Shown here piece after piece: positions 6,831-9,957 of a stretch of DNA of 9,957 nucleotides. The notes under the pieces were generated by a model. The model saw nothing but the letters and a program-made list of their open reading frames with translations. It was not told where the DNA came from and did not search any database. The position numbers were made by a program, and so were the translations under genes. Every line of letters begins with the position of its first letter. The stretch's first letter is position 1. Source of the stretch: Rhodospira sp. (GTDB lineage: Bacteria; Pseudomonadota; Alphaproteobacteria; Rhodospirillales; Rhodospirillaceae); NCBI GenBank assembly GCA_028277295.1, contig JANQGN010000187.1:1-9957 (forward strand). Reading direction: 5' to 3'.

Positions 6831-9692
6831 ATGGGGAAGGAGTCCATGGAAGCAAGAGCGCCGTCCCGCCGGGTCATTGTCCTGCTGGGCATGCATCGAA
6901 GCGGCACGTCGGTGTTGGCCAACGTGCTCTCGGAACTGGGCGTGTCCTTTGGCGACCGGCTGATCCCCGGGCGGGCCGACAATGAACGGGGCTTCTGGGA
7001 ACACGCGGGCATCGTCGCCGCGCACGAAGACATCCTGACGCTGCTCGATCGCGCCTGGCCCGGGGGCAAGGTGTCGCTGCCCTACCCGGACGGCTGGTGG
7101 ACCGGCCCCGACGTGGCGGCGGTGGGCGCGCGGCTGCGGACCATCCTGCGCGAGGAGGTAGCGGCGGCCGGCGGCCGGCCCTTCGGGTTCAAGGATCCCC
7201 GAATCTGCCGTTTGATGCCGCTGTGGACGGCGATCCTCAACGACCTGGGCCTGACCATGGAACCGGTCCTGGGGCTGCGCCACCCGCTGGCGGTCTGTCG
7301 GTCCCTGGAAAAGCGCGATGATCTCAGCCCGGCGCAGGCGCGGCTGCTTTGGGCGCAGCACACCCTGGAGCCCCTGGGGGACCTGGGGCGCATGCCGCCG
7401 ACCGTCGTGTTCGATGATCTGGTGGAGCGTCCCGAGACCGTGATCGCCGAGCTGTCGACGGCCCTTGGCCTGAACGCCTCCGCCGAGGCCGTGGCGCGGG
7501 CCCGGGCGGTGGTCGCGGACGACCTGCGACACCATCGCCCCGCACCCGACGCGGGCCTGCCGCCGATGCTGAAACGAGTGTGGGACCTCCTGTTGACCGC
7601 GCGGGCCGGCGATGCGTTGCCCGAGGATATCCTGGCCTTGCGCCGGTCGCTTCTGGATGGCCAGGCTCTGTTCGGCCCCTGGGCCGACGCCGTGGACCGC
7701 CTGACGGATCCGCGCCTGGCCCGCCGCCCCTTGGACGTCGCCCTGCTGCGTGATCAGGAACGCGCGCGCTGGCGCCGCGAGATGGGCGACCGGCAGGCGG
7801 CGCGGCCGGACCCCACCCCGTTGCCCACATCCGGCCCGGACCTGGGGCGGCGCCGGGTGTGCCTTGTCACCCCGGACTTCGTTGGACCGGTGCGCAATGG
7901 GGGCATTGGTACGGCCTGTGCCGCCCTGGCCTGGGCGCTGGCGAACGAGGGTCATGACGTCACCGTGCTCTACGTCTTCGGGTCGTATTGCGAAGCCGCC
8001 GATATCGCCCACTGGCAGGCGGTGTGGCAGGCGCGGGGCGTGGCGCTGGTGCCCTTGCCGGCGGGCGGTGCGGTGGAGACGACCTTCGGCGCCGAGACCG
8101 AGGCACCGCGATGGTCCTGGTGGGTTCACGAATGGCTGGCCGCGCATGCGCCCTTCGACGTGATCTATGCCCCCGAGTGGCAGGGCGTTCTTTACCATGC
8201 GCTCCAGGCGCGGCGGGCCGGGTCGCATCGTCAGGATGGCGCGCTGATCGTGGTCGGAACCCACAGCCCGGTGCTTTGGCACGCCGAGGGCAACGGCGAT
8301 CCGGTGCGGCCCGTCCACCAGGCCGTGGATGCCATGGAGCGCGCCTGCGTGGCCTTGGCCGACGTTGTGGTCAGCCCCTCTCGCTACCTTGTTGACTGGA
8401 TGGCGGCGCGCGGTTGGTGTTTCCCGCCGCGCGTCCACGTTCAACAGAATCTCCTGCCGCGATTGGTGCCGCCGTGGCCGACGGACCCGGCGCCGGTGCG
8501 TGACATCGTCTTCTTCGGACGCCTGGAGACCCGCAAGGGGCTGTTGGTGTTCCTGGAGGCGACGGCGATGCTGGGGGCGGCGCTGGGCGAGGACATGCCG
8601 CCGGTCACGTTCCTGGGCAAGCATGCCCATTCCGGTGGTGTCGCGTCCCCCACGCTGTTGGCTGGCCATCCGGGGACCGTGATATCAGACCTGGACAGCC
8701 AGCAGGCCGTGTCCTGGCTGGCCGAGGGGGGGCGGCTGGCGGTGATGCCGTCGCTGGTGGAGAATGCGCCCTACACGGTGATGGAGTGTCTGGCGGCCGG
8801 GGTGCCCTTCCTGGCCGCCGACGTGGGGGGAATCGCGGAACTGATTCACCCCGACGATCATTCCCACGTGCTGTTCCAGCCCGAGCCGGCGGCTCTGGCC
8901 GAGGCTCTTCGGCGGGCGCTGGCCGGCCCCCCGCGCCGCGCCCGAGTCGCCGTGCCACCAGCGGAGACAACGGCGTGCTGGCTGGCCTGGATGCGCCGGG
9001 CGGTGATGCCGCCGGTGGAACCGGCGCGGGTGGAGGTGTTGGAGACCGCGCCATGGTCGGAGCTGGAGATGGACGGCGACACCGACCTGGCCGGCGCGGC
9101 GCGGGTCGCGGCCACCCCCTTTCTGTTTCTTCGGGCGGCGGGGATGATCGTACGCCCGGAGGCGGGCGAGCACTTGTGGCGGGCGGCCGTGGCGTCTGGC
9201 TGGGACGGGGTGCTTCCCTTGGCCGGGACGGCCGATGGTCGCCCCCGGGCGCGGCCATTCGTGACCGGGGCGGTGACCGCCGGAGCCTCGGGTGGGCATG
9301 GGTTGCATGCCGGCGCCCTGATGGTTCGCCGGACGGCGCTGGCGGCGGCGCTGACGCGGTTTCCGGCCATGCCGCCCGATCACGCGGTGGCACTGGCCGG
9401 CTACCGTCTGGGGTGCTTGCCCGAGGTCCTGGCGTGGGAGCCCGGTGCTCTCGATGGGACCGCGCCGTTGCCGGCCCTGGCGGATGGAACCGGGTCCGAT
9501 CCCACGCTGACGGCTCTGAGGGCTTCCACCTCCTGGCGTGTGACGGCGCCGCTGCGCCGGTTGCTGGGCGCCGAGCGCCCCCGCTCCGCCGCCGAGATTC
9601 TCGGTTCGGTCTGGTGGGATCTGGCCGCGCCGCTGCGTTTGGCGAGCCGGGTGGGGGCGCTGCTGCGCGGGCGAGGTGGGACCGCGCGATGA
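6831..9692 (+). CDS. Multidomain protein: sulfotransferase-like + GT4 glycosyltransferase + degenerate GT-A-like domain
   Basis: This is a 953-residue cytoplasmic protein. Residues ~14-300 are a P-loop sulfotransferase-like domain: GMHRSGTS (20-27), DNERGFWE (50-57), FGFKDPRICRLMPLW (118-132) and LGLRHPLAVCRSLEKR (147-162). A charged linker (about 305-338) leads to a GT-B glycosyltransferase of the GT4 type (about 340-700). Its acceptor half has the loop GGIGTACAALAWAL (357-370). Its donor half has FFGRLETRKG (561-570) and the E-x7-E motif of E644 and E652 in ENAPYTVME, then AADVGGIAEL. Residues ~735-870 resemble the second half of a GT2 GT-A domain, but the Asp-rich metal site is replaced by LFLRAAG (766-771). 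The tail STSWRVTAPLRRLL (899-912) is a signature often seen ending multidomain glycosyltransferases. The start at 6831 is preferred over ATG 6846, whose AAGGAG is only 3 nt away. The stop overlaps the epimerase start (ATGA). One polypeptide may both add and sulfate a sugar; this is inference. Confidence 0.88.
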   Translation: MGKESMEARAPSRRVIVLLGMHRSGTSVLANVLSELGVSFGDRLIPGRADNERGFWEHAGIVAAHEDILTLLDRAWPGGKVSLPYPDGWWTGPDVAAVGARLRTILREEVAAAGGRPFGFKDPRICRLMPLWTAILNDLGLTMEPVLGLRHPLAVCRSLEKRDDLSPAQARLLWAQHTLEPLGDLGRMPPTVVFDDLVERPETVIAELSTALGLNASAEAVARARAVVADDLRHHRPAPDAGLPPMLKRVWDLLLTARAGDALPEDILALRRSLLDGQALFGPWADAVDRLTDPRLARRPLDVALLRDQERARWRREMGDRQAARPDPTPLPTSGPDLGRRRVCLVTPDFVGPVRNGGIGTACAALAWALANEGHDVTVLYVFGSYCEAADIAHWQAVWQARGVALVPLPAGGAVETTFGAETEAPRWSWWVHEWLAAHAPFDVIYAPEWQGVLYHALQARRAGSHRQDGALIVVGTHSPVLWHAEGNGDPVRPVHQAVDAMERACVALADVVVSPSRYLVDWMAARGWCFPPRVHVQQNLLPRLVPPWPTDPAPVRDIVFFGRLETRKGLLVFLEATAMLGAALGEDMPPVTFLGKHAHSGGVASPTLLAGHPGTVISDLDSQQAVSWLAEGGRLAVMPSLVENAPYTVMECLAAGVPFLAADVGGIAELIHPDDHSHVLFQPEPAALAEALRRALAGPPRRARVAVPPAETTACWLAWMRRAVMPPVEPARVEVLETAPWSELEMDGDTDLAGAARVAATPFLFLRAAGMIVRPEAGEHLWRAAVASGWDGVLPLAGTADGRPRARPFVTGAVTAGASGGHGLHAGALMVRRTALAAALTRFPAMPPDHAVALAGYRLGCLPEVLAWEPGALDGTAPLPALADGTGSDPTLTALRASTSWRVTAPLRRLLGAERPRSAAEILGSVWWDLAAPLRLASRVGALLRGRGGTAR

Positions 9693-9957
9693 CGCACACC
9701 ATCCTGGTGACCGGCGGCGCTGGCTTTATCGGCAGTCACGTCTGCAAGGCGCTGGCGGCCACGGGCTATCGGCCCGTGACCTGCGACACCTTGAGCCATG
9801 GTCATGCCGAGAGCAAATCCCGAGCGATCTGGCACAGATCGCCCTGGAAGACCTTTTGCAGGGCTCCGAACCCGGATGACAGATCCGTCAGGGTGCTCGT
9901 CTCCGTTGGAGATCCTTCGCGTCCTGCGGACGCTCAGGATGAGGACGTTCACTTTTT
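9689..9957 (+). CDS. galE: UDP-glucose 4-epimerase-like N-terminal fragment, disrupted after ~40 residues (partial)
   Basis: The start overlaps the previous stop (ATGA, 4 bp) and has AGGTGG about 8-9 nt upstream, so it was built as a coupled downstream cistron. The first residues, MTHTILVTGGAGFIGSHVCK, carry the NAD-binding GGxGFIG motif, and TGYRPVTCDTLSHGHA follows as in GalE-type short-chain dehydrogenase epimerases. After about residue 40 (position ~9808), where GalE proteins continue with a tryptophan-containing conserved stretch, the translation becomes unrelated. The frame stays open to the window edge but encodes repeat-like sequence. GalE interconverts UDP-glucose and UDP-galactose for glycan synthesis. 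As seen here it would not be functional: only the beginning of the Rossmann fold remains. Either a repeat has inserted, or the assembly joined two unlinked pieces. The family call is strong, but the exact epimerase substrate is not certain from 40 residues. Confidence 0.7.
   Translation, partial: MTHTILVTGGAGFIGSHVCKALAATGYRPVTCDTLSHGHAESKSRAIWHRSPWKTFCRAPNPDDRSVRVLVSVGDPSRPADAQDEDVHF
9801..9957. repeat. Hairpin-rich, dispersed-repeat-like sequence interrupting the epimerase gene
   Basis: From about 9801 the DNA changes character. GC falls to about 59% by hand count, and perfect dyads appear one after another: GCGATCTG/CAGATCGC (9824-9831 and 9835-9842), GCCCTG/CAGGGC (9841-9846 and 9859-9864), TGAC/GTCA flanked by ACCC/GGGT (9870-9894), and ATCCT..GCGTCC/GGACGC..AGGAT (9912-9940, 3-nt loop). 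The minus strand reads CATCCTGAGCG...CGAAGGATCTCC, the wording of a widespread intergenic repeat often mistranslated as VILSEAKDL; here it reads VLILSVRRTRRIS. The left end GTCATGCCGAG resembles the minus-strand start GTCCTCATCCTGAG, suggesting loosely inverted ends. The right end lies beyond, or at, the window edge. Confidence 0.6.
9912..9940. repeat. Strong hairpin within the repeat
   Basis: ATCCT (9912-9916) pairs with AGGAT (9936-9940), and GCGTCC (9919-9924) pairs with GGACGC (9928-9933), leaving a TC/TC internal mismatch and a TGC loop. With the other dyads this makes a compact, strongly folding element typical of non-autonomous dispersed repeats. Confidence 0.6.

Noticed and set aside
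6756..8669. 637-codon open frame on the minus strand opposite the fusion gene
   Set aside because: It has low-complexity His/Arg/Gln/Gly-rich composition and no domain signal, and lies opposite convincing sulfotransferase and GT4 motifs.
9401..9952. 183-codon minus-strand frame covering the window end
   Set aside because: It spans the repeat, the epimerase start and the fusion gene C-terminus. Its first part is the known mistranslation of a dispersed repeat rather than a protein.
1..9957. CRISPR array, tRNA, rRNA, or phage or defence system genes
   Set aside because: I looked for regularly spaced direct repeats, cloverleaf or rRNA-like sequence, and integrase, transposase or nuclease motifs, and saw none.

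Overview
The window is GC-rich (high 60s percent by eye). The third-position G/C bias leaves long spurious open frames on the antisense strand. Gene content (tandem universal stress protein, patatin-like lipoprotein, Wzt-type ABC ATPase, several sulfotransferases, a GT4 glycosyltransferase, a GalE-type epimerase start) fits an alphaproteobacterium, perhaps of the Rhodospirillales. That placement is an impression from protein style, not a computed result.

Layout from left to right. (1) Minus strand 44-1524: a SAM methyltransferase followed, through a 4-bp stop/start overlap, by a PAPS-type sulfotransferase. (2) 1525-1745: a hairpin-rich gap. (3) Minus strand 1746-2585: a two-domain universal stress protein that looks unrelated to the rest. 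(4) 2586-2899: a divergent intergenic region with inverted repeats. (5) Plus strand 2900-5750: a patatin-like lipoprotein, then a Wzt-like polysaccharide-export ATPase with a C-terminal beta-sandwich domain. (6) Minus strand 5764-6627: a second sulfotransferase, of the heparan-sulfate-sulfotransferase type, convergent with the ATPase. (7) 6628-6830: a divergent gap. (8) Plus strand 6831-9692: a 953-residue protein joining a sulfotransferase-like domain, a GT4 glycosyltransferase and what looks like a degenerate GT-A domain. (9) 9689 to the end: the first ~40 codons of a galE-type epimerase, which then runs into an unrelated, hairpin-rich, lower-GC sequence resembling a dispersed genomic repeat.

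Taken together, this is part of a surface or extracellular polysaccharide locus focused on modifying sugars. It has three different sulfotransferase folds, a methyltransferase, a glycosyltransferase, a sugar epimerase (cut short) and an ABC ATPase of the class that recognises modified glycan ends. The simplest reading is synthesis and export of a sulfated and/or methylated glycan. The ABC permease partner, PAPS-making enzymes and most glycosyltransferases are not in the window.

The window has a non-round length and ends inside the repeat-like sequence, so its right edge may be a contig end caused by that repeat.
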